Origin: Eisenbergiella porci
GTDB taxonomy: Bacteria; Bacillota; Clostridia; Lachnospirales; Lachnospiraceae
Reading direction: 5' to 3'
Assembly (NCBI RefSeq): GCF_009696275.1
Contig: NZ_VUMI01000016.1
Coordinates: forward strand, 44,463 to 108,462
Length of the DNA: 64,000 nucleotides
Shown in pieces: positions 9,206 to 17,939 of this stretch. The notes under the pieces were generated by a model that saw only the letters and a program-made list of their open reading frames with translations, had not been told where the DNA came from and ran no database searches. Made by a program: the position numbers and the translations under genes. Position 1 is the stretch's first letter, and the number at the start of each line of letters is the position of its first letter.

Positions 9206-9418
9206 CAAATTTCCAACCCACAAGTTGTCATGTCCTGAAATTCAGGACGCGACTTTTGTATTATAGCATAGTTTTTGCTAAAATGGTGCCAAAAAATAAT
9301 TTTTATTTCATTTACTATTATAGTGTAGTGTCTTTGCGTAACGGACATATGTTTTTTTCAAAAGAAACCGTTATATAATTTGAATAAATGTTAAAAATAT
9401 GTATAAATATATCTTTGA
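9206..9418. other. Intergenic AT-rich stretch
   Basis: Apart from the promoter/operator at 9228-9265 I find no gene here. The sequence is very AT-rich (runs of T and A around 9295-9320 and 9380-9415), unlike the surrounding core genes. This fits a decayed patch next to the LytTR and DUF4190 remnants. Confidence 0.5.
9228..9265 (-). promoter_or_regulatory. Extended -10 promoter with overlapping inverted-repeat operator
   Basis: On the minus strand TGCTATAAT forms an extended -10 (TATAAT at 9265-9260). Just downstream, over the expected start point, lies an inverted repeat: GTCGCGTCCTGAA at 9254-9242 and its partner at 9228-9240. The arms are 13 bases with two mismatched positions around a single central base. 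The inner 17 bases (9232-9248) pair perfectly. This looks like a repressor site on a promoter reading toward 8960. No clear -35 is present at normal spacing. Confidence 0.5.
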
Positions 9419-9610
9419 TTACTGTTTTTTGTTATATTTTCTGCCCAGATACCTGGCAAAGCTTCTGCAGAATTCTTCCTTCCGGGAACAGGAAATTGTA
9501 AGGGCAGTCCCGTCCGCCAGCTCCTGCACATTCCCCTCCGCTTTAATTACATGCTTCAGATTTACGATATAGCTGTTATGCGGTACTTCAATATGGCCCT
9601 TAAGAAAAAG
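9419..9610 (-). pseudogene. C-terminal stump of a LytTR-family DNA-binding regulator
   Basis: About 60 residues remain, reading KGHIEVPHNSYIVNLKHV, then ...LADGTALTISCSRKEEF... to a stop. This is the second half of a LytTR DNA-binding domain (the HxSYiVNl...dG..l.iSr pattern). The response-regulator receiver domain and the first half of LytTR are missing. Upstream the frame continues only into the antisense of the DUF4190 fragment. The right border (about 9610) is approximate. It is therefore a 5'-deleted gene, joined head to head with the DUF4190 fragment. Confidence 0.65.
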
Positions 9611-9653
9611 ACCGGCGTTCTGATTGTCGCATTCATTGTTGCCACAATCCTTC

Positions 9654-9854
9654 ATATTCGGCATTATGGGCGCTGTTTTCTGCTGGCTTCTCGTTATCCC
9701 GATTGTCTGCACCATCGCAGGGCTGATTATGAGCATTATCAGCCTGGTGAAAACAGGCCAGCATTCCGGAGTCGCCCTTGCAGGCGTAATCGTTTCCGCA
9801 ATCAGCCTGGTACTCAGCGTTATATTCACGCTGCTGTATATTCTTGTATTATAA
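9654..9854 (+). pseudogene. C-terminal part of a DUF4190-type membrane protein
   Basis: The plus-strand frame reads FGIMGAVFCWLLVIPIV, then a second hydrophobic segment ending ISLVLSVIFTLLYILVL. This gives two membrane segments around LVKTGQHSGVALAGV, the pattern of DUF4190 proteins (small Gly-rich two-helix proteins of unknown role). The expected N-terminal leader and start of helix 1 are absent and no ribosome binding site is seen. A TTG at 9624 could open the frame but has no support. It is probably a 5'-truncated remnant; an intact short gene is less likely. Confidence 0.5.
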
Positions 9855-9977
9855 TACAAATATTTTGATTTGGCGAATACTAATTTCACAGCGGGATCAA
9901 AGAGCCGGCATGCTTAACAATGTTGTACTGCCAGACAGTAACCTCTTACCTATCAGGCATCCCGGTAATAAATGACA

Positions 9978-9999
9978 GCCGGAAGCATCAGCTTCCGGC
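9978..9999 (+). terminator. Intrinsic terminator
   Basis: Perfect 9-bp stem (GCCGGAAGC / GCTTCCGGC) with loop ATCA, followed on the plus strand by CAATTTTTA. It would have ended the DUF4190 gene. On the minus strand the tail is weak (TGTCATTT), but it may also serve the small membrane gene at 10048-10374. Confidence 0.65.
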
Positions 10000-10047
10000 C
10001 AATTTTTATGTTTCGGAAAGTATTAGAGAAGCCTTAATGGCTTTCCC

Positions 10048-10374
10048 CTACCGGAAGCAATTCCAGTACGGTTTCATCAGCGCATAAATAACCAGCGGAA
10101 CCACCACGGAATTGATGAGGGACAGAACAATGTCCCCGTCAAACAGCGTGACATTTGCCGCAAAAATAACCACCTCGGACAGGCAGATAATATAAAACCC
10201 CAGTCTGCGTTTATGAAACAGCAGAATGCTCACACCTGTTATCTGCAGCAGCTCCGGTATCATGCAGGCGGCCGCCGCCGAAAGTCCCAGCAGAAACAGC
10301 CTGCCATAGTATATAAAGGTGATTATATCCATGAAGAGTACAATCCAGAGCCATATTTTCATGCCTTTCCGCAT
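10048..10374 (-). CDS. Small four-helix membrane protein, unknown
   Basis: Protein of 108 residues, nearly all hydrophobic, with four likely membrane segments: about 8-30, 31-50, 56-75 and 82-100. No family is recognised and no catalytic motif is visible. The start overlaps the last codons of miaB by 16 bases, which suggests translational coupling and supports the gene being real. A membrane or sensor-accessory role cannot be inferred from sequence. Confidence 0.6.
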   Translation of the reverse strand: MRKGMKIWLWIVLFMDIITFIYYGRLFLLGLSAAAACMIPELLQITGVSILLFHKRRLGFYIICLSEVVIFAANVTLFDGDIVLSLINSVVVPLVIYALMKPYWNCFR

Positions 10375-11840
10375 TCCGGCACACCTCCCGCCATTTCCCC
10401 CAGGAAATAAAAGCCCTTATATTCCTTCAGATATACAGAAACAATTTTCCCTATCAAGGAAGGGTCTCCGGGGAAATGAACCAGCGTATTGTTGGAAAGC
10501 CGGCCTGTTACCAGGCTGGGATCCTGTTCGTTTACCTCTTCCACCAATGCCTCCAGCGTCAGGCCCGACAGGCGTTTCACCTGCTCTCTGGCTATCTCCT
10601 GCACCGTGCGCAGCACTTTGTCAAAGCCTTCCTTCACAATCTCCTCAGATACCTGGTTTTCCATGGCCGCCGCGGGGGTTCCTGTCCTTTTGGAATAAAT
10701 AAAGGTAAAGGCATTGTCAAACCGCACCTTTTTAATAACATCTATAGTTTCCTCCACATCCTCCGGCGTTTCTCCGGGGAAGCCCACAATAATATCCGTC
10801 GTCAGGGCGATATCAGGTATGGCGGCGCGTATTTTTTCCACCAGGGCCAGATACTGTTCCTTCGTATAGCGCCTGTTCATGGCCTGCAGGATTCGGGTGG
10901 AGCCGGACTGCAGAGGCAGGTGCAGATGACGGCATATCTTTTTGGAGGAAGCCATCACCTCTATCAGTTCATCGGATAAATCCTTGGGATGGGAGGTCAT
11001 GAAGCGGATACGCTCTATTCCTTCAATTTTTTCCACCTCCCGCAGAAGTCCGGCAAAGCTCATTGGCTCCTCCAGATTCTTTCCGTAGGAATTCACATTC
11101 TGGCCCAGCAGCATGATTTCCACCACGCCGTCCGCCGCCAGAGCTTCTATTTCCCGGATAATATCTTTGGGGCTGCGGCTTCTTTCACGTCCTCTTACAT
11201 AAGGAACGATACAGTAGCTGCAGAAATTATTGCAGCCAAACATGATGTTGATCCCGGACTTGAAAGGATATTTTCTTTCTACCGGAAGATCCTCCACGAT
11301 TTTATCCGTCCCCTCCCAGATATCGACGATCATGGCCTTCTGTTCAAATACGGAAGCCAGAAGCTCCGCGAATTTGAAAATATTATGGGTGCCGAATACC
11401 AGATCCACGAAACGGTAGCTTTTCCTGATTTTCTCAATGGTTCCCGGCTCCTGCATCATGCAGCCGCACAGAGCTACCTTCATATGGGGATTTTTCTTTT
11501 TCAGACTGTTTAAATGCCCCAGCCTGCCGTATACCCGCTGGTCCGCATTATCGCGCACCGTACAGGTATTGTATATGTCAAAATCAGCCTCCTCGCTGTC
11601 CGTAAGCACATAACCCGCCTGCTCCAGAATACCGGAAAGCTTCTCCGAATCCCGGGCATTCATCTGGCAGCCAAAGGTAGTGACACAGGCCGTCAGCTTC
11701 CTGCCCAGCTTCTTTTCCTCCGCTTCCACATAGCTGCGGCATTTTTTCAGGTAATAATACTGTCTGGCGGGCTCCTCTGAAGGAGGCTGTCCGTTTAAGT
11801 CAATATCTTCCAGTAAAGCGTTTATTTCTTCGATTTTCAT
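10359..11840 (-). CDS. miaB: tRNA-i6A37 methylthiotransferase MiaB
   Basis: Radical SAM enzyme that adds a methylthio group to C2 of i6A37 made by MiaA. The N-terminal UPF0004 domain holds TFGCQMNARDSE and CGCMMQEPG (three cluster Cys). The radical SAM motif CNNFCSYCIVPYVRGRERS (CxxxCxxC) is near residue 203, and a TRAM domain fills the end. The length of 493 residues includes an N-terminal extension of about 40 residues common in Clostridia. It is downstream of pepT with a 12-base gap. Confidence 0.96.
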   Translation of the reverse strand: MKIEEINALLEDIDLNGQPPSEEPARQYYYLKKCRSYVEAEEKKLGRKLTACVTTFGCQMNARDSEKLSGILEQAGYVLTDSEEADFDIYNTCTVRDNADQRVYGRLGHLNSLKKKNPHMKVALCGCMMQEPGTIEKIRKSYRFVDLVFGTHNIFKFAELLASVFEQKAMIVDIWEGTDKIVEDLPVERKYPFKSGINIMFGCNNFCSYCIVPYVRGRERSRSPKDIIREIEALAADGVVEIMLLGQNVNSYGKNLEEPMSFAGLLREVEKIEGIERIRFMTSHPKDLSDELIEVMASSKKICRHLHLPLQSGSTRILQAMNRRYTKEQYLALVEKIRAAIPDIALTTDIIVGFPGETPEDVEETIDVIKKVRFDNAFTFIYSKRTGTPAAAMENQVSEEIVKEGFDKVLRTVQEIAREQVKRLSGLTLEALVEEVNEQDPSLVTGRLSNNTLVHFPGDPSLIGKIVSVYLKEYKGFYFLGEMAGGVPECGKA

Positions 11841-11852
11841 CCTTGCTCCTCT

Positions 11853-13094
11853 TTAACAGCCGGCATACAGGGAAATAATGTTCAGGATAATCTCCACACA
11901 TTTTTCCATGGATTCGATGCACACATATTCAAATCTGCCGTGGTAATTCATGCCCCCTGTGCACAGATTCGGGCAGGGAAGCCCCATAAAGGAAAGCCTC
12001 GCGCCGTCCGTACCGCCGCGGATGGGAGAAATTACAGGAGTCACCTCCGCCATTTCCATCGCCTTCACAGCCGTATCAATGAGATGGGCATTTTCCGGGT
12101 ATATCTTTTCTTTCATATTATAGTAGCTGTCCGTCATTTCCACTGTCAGGACTTCTCTGCCGTACTTTAAGTTCATCAAAGCCGCAGCATCTTTAAAATA
12201 CGCCTTCTTCTGCTCAAATTTTTCCCGGGAATGATCGCGAATGATGTAATCCGCCACCGCGCTTTCCACAACGCCGCTGAATTTCTCCAGATGATAAAAG
12301 CCCTCATATCCTTCCGTGGAAGCGGGATTCTCATGCACAGGAAGAAGGTTCTGGAATTCCTGGGCCAGGAGAATGGCGTTGAGCATCTTATTCTTGGCGC
12401 TGCCCGGGTGTACGCTGTAGCCGTGTACGTGAAGCCTGGCGCTTGCGGCATTGAAATTCTCATATTCCAGTTCGCCCAGTGCACCGCCGTCCACTGTATA
12501 GGCGAAATCCGCGCCGAAGCCCGGCACATCAAAATAATCCACGCCGCTTCCCACTTCTTCATCAGGCGTAAAAGCGATGCGGATGGTGCCGTGTTCTATT
12601 TCAGGAGACTTAAGCAGGGTTTCGGCCATGGTCATGATTTCCGCGACTCCCGCCTTGTCATCCGCGCCCAGCAGTGTAGTTCCGTCCGTTACGATTAAGC
12701 TCTTCCCCACATAGTCCTGAAGCTCAGGGTTTTCCTTTACAGGGAGGATAATTCCCTTTTCCTGATTCAACAGGATATCCCCGCCATCGTAGTTCTCCAC
12801 AATTCCGGGCTTTACATCCTTTCCGCTTACCGCCGGAGAGGTATCCATATGGGCAATAAAGCCGATTACAGGCACTTTTTTCTCTTTGTCCTTCAGCGTG
12901 GAGGGGATGGCCGCATATACATAGCCGTATTTTTCATCCATTTTTACATCTGCGGCGCCCATTTCAGTAAGCTCCTCCACCAGGAGGCGCGCCAGATCCT
13001 TCTGCTTTTCCGTGCTTGGGAAGGTGGTGCTTTCTTCGTCTGACTGGGTATCGATTTTTACATAGGTTAAAAATTTATCTACAACCTTGCTCAT
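11853..13094 (-). CDS. pepT: Peptidase T (tripeptide aminopeptidase)
   Basis: Cytoplasmic M20B metallopeptidase that removes the N-terminal residue from tripeptides. It has 413 residues, normal for PepT. Metal and catalytic residues are visible in order: IAHMDTSP (about 80), [11 protein letters not shown] (bridging Asp), [12 protein letters not shown] (general base Glu) and TVDGG. The start has a ribosome binding site, AAAGGAGA. It sits between proA and miaB in a run of minus-strand genes with short gaps. Confidence 0.95.
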   Translation of the reverse strand: MSKVVDKFLTYVKIDTQSDEESTTFPSTEKQKDLARLLVEELTEMGAADVKMDEKYGYVYAAIPSTLKDKEKKVPVIGFIAHMDTSPAVSGKDVKPGIVENYDGGDILLNQEKGIILPVKENPELQDYVGKSLIVTDGTTLLGADDKAGVAEIMTMAETLLKSPEIEHGTIRIAFTPDEEVGSGVDYFDVPGFGADFAYTVDGGALGELEYENFNAASARLHVHGYSVHPGSAKNKMLNAILLAQEFQNLLPVHENPASTEGYEGFYHLEKFSGVVESAVADYIIRDHSREKFEQKKAYFKDAAALMNLKYGREVLTVEMTDSYYNMKEKIYPENAHLIDTAVKAMEMAEVTPVISPIRGGTDGARLSFMGLPCPNLCTGGMNYHGRFEYVCIESMEKCVEIILNIISLYAGC

Positions 13095-13109
13095 ATAATT
13101 TCTCCTTTG

Positions 13110-14351
13110 TTATCTGATCTGTCCGTTTCCGCGGATGACGTATTTATAGGTAGTCAGTTCCTTTAGGCCCATAGGGCCTCTGGCATGCAGCTTCTGAGTG
13201 CTGATTCCGATTTCCGCGCCGAAGCCGAATTCAAAGCCGTCCGTAAACCGGGTGGATGCATTGGCGTAAACGCAGGCAGAATCCACTTCATTCAGAAACC
13301 GTTGTGCATTGTCGGCATTCTCCGTGATAATGGAATCGGAATGTCCCGTATTGTAACGGTTGATATGGGCAATGGCCTCGTCCAGGCTGTCCACTGTTTT
13401 CACAGAAAGAATATAGTCCAGGTATTCCTTCCCGTAGTCCTCTTCGTCAGCCGTAGACGCGTCGGGGACACTGCACAGTGTCCTTTCGTCCCCCCGGATT
13501 TCCACGGATGCGCTTCTGAGGGCTTCCGCCAGGGCCGGCAGGACCTTCTCCCGGATATTTTCGTGAATCACCAGGGACTCACAGGCATTGCAGACACCGA
13601 TACGCTGTGTCTTGGCATTTATGATGATAGGAATTGCTTTTTGGATATCGGCATATTCATCCACGTAGATATGGCAGTTGCCTGTGCCGGTTTCAATCAC
13701 GGGTATCGTGCTGTTTTCCACCACCGCCCGGATCAGTCCCGCGCCGCCTCTGGGAATGAGAACATCCACATAGCCGTTCAGCTTCATGAACCGCTCCGTT
13801 GTTTCCCTGTCCGTATCGGTAATCAGCTGGATGGCATCGGCGCAGGCGCCGCATTCTGCAAGAGAAGCGCGGATGCTTTCCGCAATGGCGGTGTTGGAAT
13901 CAATGGCATCCTTCCCGCCCTTGAGGATACAGGCATTCCCCGCCTTAAAGCAAAGGCCGAAGGCATCCGCCGTCACATTGGGACGGGATTCATAAATGAT
14001 TCCAATGACTCCCAGCGGCACCCGGCGTTTCTCGATTTCCAGACCGTTGGGACGGGTAAACCGATCCAGTACCTCTCCCAGCGGATCCGGAAGCCCGGCT
14101 ATCTGGCGCAGCCCTTCCGCCATGGCTTCCACCCTGGCTTCTGTCAGCCGCAGGCGATCCACCATGCCCGGATGCATTCCGTTCTCCTGTGCCCGGCTCA
14201 CATCCCGCCCGTTGGCTTCCAGAATTCTTCCACAGTTTCCTGTAAGGGCGTCCGCCACTGCCAGCAAGGCCGCATTTTTCGCAGACGCGCTCATTTTCTG
14301 CACTTCATATTTCGCAGCTGCCGCCGCTTTTCCCATTTCCGTCAGATTCAT
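13110..14351 (-). CDS. proA: Gamma-glutamyl phosphate reductase ProA
   Basis: Reduces gamma-glutamyl phosphate with NADPH to glutamate semialdehyde, the second step of proline synthesis. The catalytic Cys is in [12 protein letters not shown] near residue 255, and [20 protein letters not shown] is also typical. I use the ATG at 14351 ([12 protein letters not shown], 413 residues), since AGGAGG lies 7 bases upstream; a longer frame up to 14405 has no such site. A perfect 9-bp hairpin lies just upstream (14369-14388). proB is three genes upstream (15394-16257). Confidence 0.95.
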   Translation of the reverse strand: MNLTEMGKAAAAAKYEVQKMSASAKNAALLAVADALTGNCGRILEANGRDVSRAQENGMHPGMVDRLRLTEARVEAMAEGLRQIAGLPDPLGEVLDRFTRPNGLEIEKRRVPLGVIGIIYESRPNVTADAFGLCFKAGNACILKGGKDAIDSNTAIAESIRASLAECGACADAIQLITDTDRETTERFMKLNGYVDVLIPRGGAGLIRAVVENSTIPVIETGTGNCHIYVDEYADIQKAIPIIINAKTQRIGVCNACESLVIHENIREKVLPALAEALRSASVEIRGDERTLCSVPDASTADEEDYGKEYLDYILSVKTVDSLDEAIAHINRYNTGHSDSIITENADNAQRFLNEVDSACVYANASTRFTDGFEFGFGAEIGISTQKLHARGPMGLKELTTYKYVIRGNGQIR

Positions 14352-14368
14352 AACCATACCTCCTGAAC

Positions 14369-14388
14369 ACCGCAGGCAGGCCTGCGGT
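14369..14388 (-). repeat. Hairpin in the proA leader
   Basis: ACCGCAGGC and GCCTGCGGT pair perfectly with a 2-base loop, immediately upstream of the proA ribosome binding site. There is no T tail. A similar CGCAGG/CCTGCG hairpin precedes alr (48558-48576). The role is unknown. Confidence 0.4.
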
Positions 14389-14509
14389 ACCGCATAAATC
14401 AGCATGCCGCTGCGGCACGCCCTCCCTGTGTCATCTCCTGGCCTATTCCTCTTCTTTATCCGGCATGACTGTATCCGGCCAGTTTTTTTTATATCCAGTC
14501 CGTTTTATT

Positions 14510-15082
14510 CTATATCCAGCCCGATTCCGTCACGATCCGTTCCGGCCTTATATCTGTTTCCTCCTCGGGCAGCTCTTCCAGCAGCTGGCAGTCAAAACAG
14601 AGCGCAATTCTTGCCGCGCCCTGCGCCCTCCGGCAGAACCGGTCATAAAAACCGCCTCCATATCCGAGCCGCCGCCTTTGCCTGTCAAAAGCAGTGCCGG
14701 GCATGAGGATCAAATCCCGGGAATTTTTTCCCGTCTCATAATGCCTTCCCTGCAATACCACAGGCTCCGGGATTCCCTGAAAGCCGTCCTGAAGCTCCTC
14801 CGGATCCATAATCCGGTAAAAAGACATTGTTCTGGCCCGCGCCTGGCCTTCAATTTTCGGGCAGAAAACCTGTTTACCCTCCCGCAGCGCGCCTTCTATC
14901 AAATCATAGGTAGGCACCTCATCCCGGTAAGAGGCATAAACCAGAATTTTTTCCGCCAGTTGGTATTCCTCACTGTCCCTGAGGAAGTCTGTGATCCGTC
15001 TGCCGGCGGCCTCACGCTCTTTGGCGCTCATCAGGGCACGCCTGGCAAGCGCTTCCTTCCGGCACTCTTTTTTACTCCGCAT
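14510..15082 (-). CDS. 5-formyltetrahydrofolate cyclo-ligase
   Basis: ATP-dependent conversion of 5-formyl-THF to 5,10-methenyl-THF, feeding the one-carbon pool used by FolD and Fhs (34-37 kb). Family marks are MRSKKECRKEAL at the N-terminus with the substrate-binding basic cluster, DLILMPGTAFD, and RLGYGGGFYDRF near residue 135. I choose ATG 15082 (190 residues) because it overlaps the end of the DUF896 gene by 11 bases and the frame upstream of it is not conserved. The common name of this gene differs among species, so no symbol is given. Confidence 0.93.
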   Translation of the reverse strand: MRSKKECRKEALARRALMSAKEREAAGRRITDFLRDSEEYQLAEKILVYASYRDEVPTYDLIEGALREGKQVFCPKIEGQARARTMSFYRIMDPEELQDGFQGIPEPVVLQGRHYETGKNSRDLILMPGTAFDRQRRRLGYGGGFYDRFCRRAQGAARIALCFDCQLLEELPEEETDIRPERIVTESGWI

Positions 15083-15296
15083 GTTCTTTTCCCAGATTGA
15101 TGACGGAGCCATCCTCATTCTGAATATTGATATTATTCAGCTGGGAACGCAGGTTCGCCTTCACACTGTTGATATATTCCTTACGCAGCCGCGCCTGTTC
15201 ATCCTTTTCCTCAGCGCTCAGCCCCTCTGCCTGGGATTTATGATACAGCTCGTTGATTCGTTTTATTTTCTCATCCATGGTAAGCGGTTCGCTCAT
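15072..15296 (-). CDS. DUF896 (YnzC-type) protein
   Basis: Helical protein of 74 residues beginning MSEPLTMDEKIKRINELY, with the DUF896 pattern EKDEQARLRKEYINSVKANLR. B. subtilis YnzC, of this family, is an uncharacterised two-helix protein. AGGAG lies 10 bases before ATG 15296; a longer frame to 15380 lacks a site. Its stop overlaps the start of the cyclo-ligase gene, so the two are translationally coupled. Confidence 0.85.
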   Translation of the reverse strand: MSEPLTMDEKIKRINELYHKSQAEGLSAEEKDEQARLRKEYINSVKANLRSQLNNINIQNEDGSVINLGKEHAE

Positions 15297-15393
15297 TTCT
15301 GCCGTTCTCCTTTCCGTATAGTCTGTTTTGGCCGATACATTTCGTACGGTCAGCGCAGTAAATGCGCAGCCCCTGTCCAAACTGCCACAGTCC

Positions 15394-16257
15394 CTATTTT
15401 TTCAGCCTGCTTACAAATCCGGGGAGGTCAAAATCCTCGTCCTTATTTGCCACAAACAAAGTTCCGTAATTCCTGCCGTCCATGAGACGGTGTATGATGC
15501 GGATATCCTTACTGTTCGCGATCAGCATATCCGCCCCTGCCTTGGTGGCGATTTTAGCGGCGGTTAGCTTGGTATTCATGCCGCCGGTGCCCACGCTGCT
15601 TCCCGTGCTTCCCTTCCCCATATCCATATAGGCATCGCTCAGCTCCTCCACGATCTCCACGAATTCGGCATCCGGGTTTTTCCTGGGATCATCCGTATAC
15701 AGCCCGTCTATATCGGAAAGGAGAATCAGCAGATCCGCATCAATCAGGGCGGCCACAATGGCGGAAAGTGTATCGTTATCCATTTCCAGCTCATAGGTGG
15801 CAACCGTATCATTTTCATTTACCACCGGGATAACACCCATTTGCAGCAGCTGGGAAAAGGTATTGTGGGCATTATAACGGTTCAGATCGTCCACTATCGT
15901 ATTTTTAGTCATCAGAATCTGGGCGGTTACCTGGTTATATTCGGAAAAAATACGCTCATAGGTCATCATCAGCCTCGACTGGCCGATAGCGGCACAGGCC
16001 TGCTTGATGGCAATCCGGTTGTGCTCGTTGATGTCCTCCTCCCTCAGATGCATTACCTTTTTCCCCTGGGCAATGGCCCCGGAGGTAACAAGAACCACAT
16101 CCTTGCCCTGGTTTTTCAGATTGCAAAGCTCCCTTACAAGAACCTCCAGCTTAATATAGTCCAGATCTCCGGTCTCAGGATGCTGAAGGGACGAAGAGCC
16201 TATTTTCACAACAATTCTTTTTTTATCCTTAAGCCTTTCACGATACTGCTCCATCAT
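15394..16257 (-). CDS. proB: Glutamate 5-kinase ProB, without PUA domain
   Basis: Phosphorylates glutamate on the gamma carboxyl, the first and usually proline-inhibited step of proline synthesis. An amino-acid-kinase fold is evident: RIVVKIGSSSLQ (about 14-25), VLVTSGAIAQGKKVM, VNENDTVAT and GSTGSSVGTGGMNTKLTAAKIA. At 287 residues it ends after the kinase domain and lacks the C-terminal PUA domain found in many ProB proteins. The short form also occurs in other bacteria. Confidence 0.94.
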   Translation of the reverse strand: MMEQYRERLKDKKRIVVKIGSSSLQHPETGDLDYIKLEVLVRELCNLKNQGKDVVLVTSGAIAQGKKVMHLREEDINEHNRIAIKQACAAIGQSRLMMTYERIFSEYNQVTAQILMTKNTIVDDLNRYNAHNTFSQLLQMGVIPVVNENDTVATYELEMDNDTLSAIVAALIDADLLILLSDIDGLYTDDPRKNPDAEFVEIVEELSDAYMDMGKGSTGSSVGTGGMNTKLTAAKIATKAGADMLIANSKDIRIIHRLMDGRNYGTLFVANKDEDFDLPGFVSRLKK

Positions 16258-16290
16258 TTTATCCTCCGTACATATGCTCTAAAAAGCATT

Positions 16291-17901
16291 TTATATAATT
16301 TCATAGCATTTCGCAATAGCTTCTGCGATCTTCATACCATCCATAGCGGCGGAAGTAATGCCTCCCGCATATCCCGCGCCCTCTCCGCAGGGATAAAGCC
16401 CCCTGACCTGCGACTGAAAATCAGCCTCCCTGTGAATACGCACAGGCGACGAGGTTCTGCTTTCCACGCCGGAAAGGCAGACCGCATCATCCGCAAAGCC
16501 GGGAATGATCCTGTCAAAAGCTTCCATTCCCTCCAGAAAAGCTTTCCTGATGGAGGGTGAAAACAGAGGTTTTAAATCGGCAAAAGTATATTTTCCTTTG
16601 ATGCAGGGCATAAAATCCGCCGCCACATGTTTTTCCCGCTTTGCTTCCCCGCTTCTGTCCGCAAAATCCCGATAACGCTGTACCGGGATTTTCCCGCCGC
16701 CCAGCTCCCATGCTTTTTCTTCCAGCCGGCGCTGGAAGGCGATGCCCGCAAGAGGCCCTTCGGCTCCGAAATCCTCCGGTGTTACAGAAACAATGATCGC
16801 GGAATTCGCATTTCTGCCGTCCCTGCTGCTGTAGCTCATGCCGTTTACCGCCAGCCGCTTCTCCTCGCTCGCGGCATTGACCACGTAACCGCCCGGACAC
16901 ATACAGAAGGAATAGACTCCCCTGTTTTCAGACGTCTGGGCCGTCAGCTTATAGGAGGCCGGAGGAAGATGCTCCGGCCATTCACAGGCATACTGGGACA
17001 GATCGATAAGCGACTGGGGATGCTCCACCCGGAGTCCCACGGCAAATGCCTTGGCCTCCATGGGTATCTTTTTCTGCTCCAGCATTTCAAAGGTATCCCT
17101 GGCGCTGTGGCCGATGGCCAACACCACCTGCTCCGACGGGAAAACCTGTCCTCCGGCACATTTTACGCCGGTGACCCTGCCCTTATCCAAAAGCAGCTCG
17201 GTCACTTTGGTGTTAAAATGGACATCACCGCCCCAGGAAAGGATCTGCTCCCGCATATTCCTGACCACCTGGGACAGAATATCCGTGCCGATATGCGGTT
17301 TGTTTTCATACAAAATACCGGAAGGCGCGCCATGCTCCACAAAAATCCGCAGGACCTCGCCGCTTCTGCCCTCTTTATCCTTAACAAGCGTATTCAGCTT
17401 GCCGTCGGAAAAGGTTCCTGCACCGCCTTCACCGAACTGCACATTGGAATCCGGCCTGCATGGGCCGCCTGCCCAGAATGCTTCCACATCCCTGGAACGG
17501 GTCTGTACATCGCTGCCCCGTTCTAAAATGATGGGGCGGTATCCCGCCCTGGCAAGCATATAACCGCAGAAAAGCCCCGCCGGCCCCATACCGATAATAA
17601 GCGGCCGGTGCTGCATTTTTTCAGTTCCCGGCCCGGGAAAATGGTAAGCCACAGGGGTAAACCGGGTTACATCAGCATTCCGGCATTTCCTGATAACCTT
17701 ATCCTCATCCCCGCTTTTCAGAGTGATATCCACCACGTAGGAATACCATATCTCCGGTTTCTTCCTGGCATCTATGGATTGCTTCGCCACGCTGCAGGAG
17801 GCAATCTGTCCCGCAGGGATGCGCAGTATCCTGGCGGCCTTTTCTTCCACGGCCTCCGGGGCGTGTCCCGGCTTTAACTTCATCTGTTGTATTCGAATCA
17901 T
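16291..17901 (-). CDS. FAD-dependent dehydrogenase (COG2509 type)
   Basis: Flavoprotein of 536 residues, substrate unknown. The Rossmann FAD motif is IGMGPAGLFCGYMLARAGYRPIILERG, beginning near residue 103 (quoted only as a family mark, GxGxxG...E). The block RPDSNVQFGEGGAGTFSDG and the C-terminal YPCGEGAGYAGGI are characteristic of this group. The first 100 residues form a separate small domain (RIQQMKLKPGHAPEAVEEK). The next gene upstream is another FAD oxidoreductase, which may be related functionally, but nothing shows a shared pathway. Confidence 0.85.
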   Translation of the reverse strand: MIRIQQMKLKPGHAPEAVEEKAARILRIPAGQIASCSVAKQSIDARKKPEIWYSYVVDITLKSGDEDKVIRKCRNADVTRFTPVAYHFPGPGTEKMQHRPLIIGMGPAGLFCGYMLARAGYRPIILERGSDVQTRSRDVEAFWAGGPCRPDSNVQFGEGGAGTFSDGKLNTLVKDKEGRSGEVLRIFVEHGAPSGILYENKPHIGTDILSQVVRNMREQILSWGGDVHFNTKVTELLLDKGRVTGVKCAGGQVFPSEQVVLAIGHSARDTFEMLEQKKIPMEAKAFAVGLRVEHPQSLIDLSQYACEWPEHLPPASYKLTAQTSENRGVYSFCMCPGGYVVNAASEEKRLAVNGMSYSSRDGRNANSAIIVSVTPEDFGAEGPLAGIAFQRRLEEKAWELGGGKIPVQRYRDFADRSGEAKREKHVAADFMPCIKGKYTFADLKPLFSPSIRKAFLEGMEAFDRIIPGFADDAVCLSGVESRTSSPVRIHREADFQSQVRGLYPCGEGAGYAGGITSAAMDGMKIAEAIAKCYEII

Positions 17902-17939
17902 TCCGTTTTTCCCTTTGCTGCAACAGCTTTTTTAATCTG

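Noticed and set aside
16627..17526. Long plus-strand frame of 299 codons
   Set aside because: It is antisense to a clear FAD oxidoreductase; codon bias of the real gene keeps the opposite strand open. The same applies to long antisense frames over ftsK, proA, icd and fprA.
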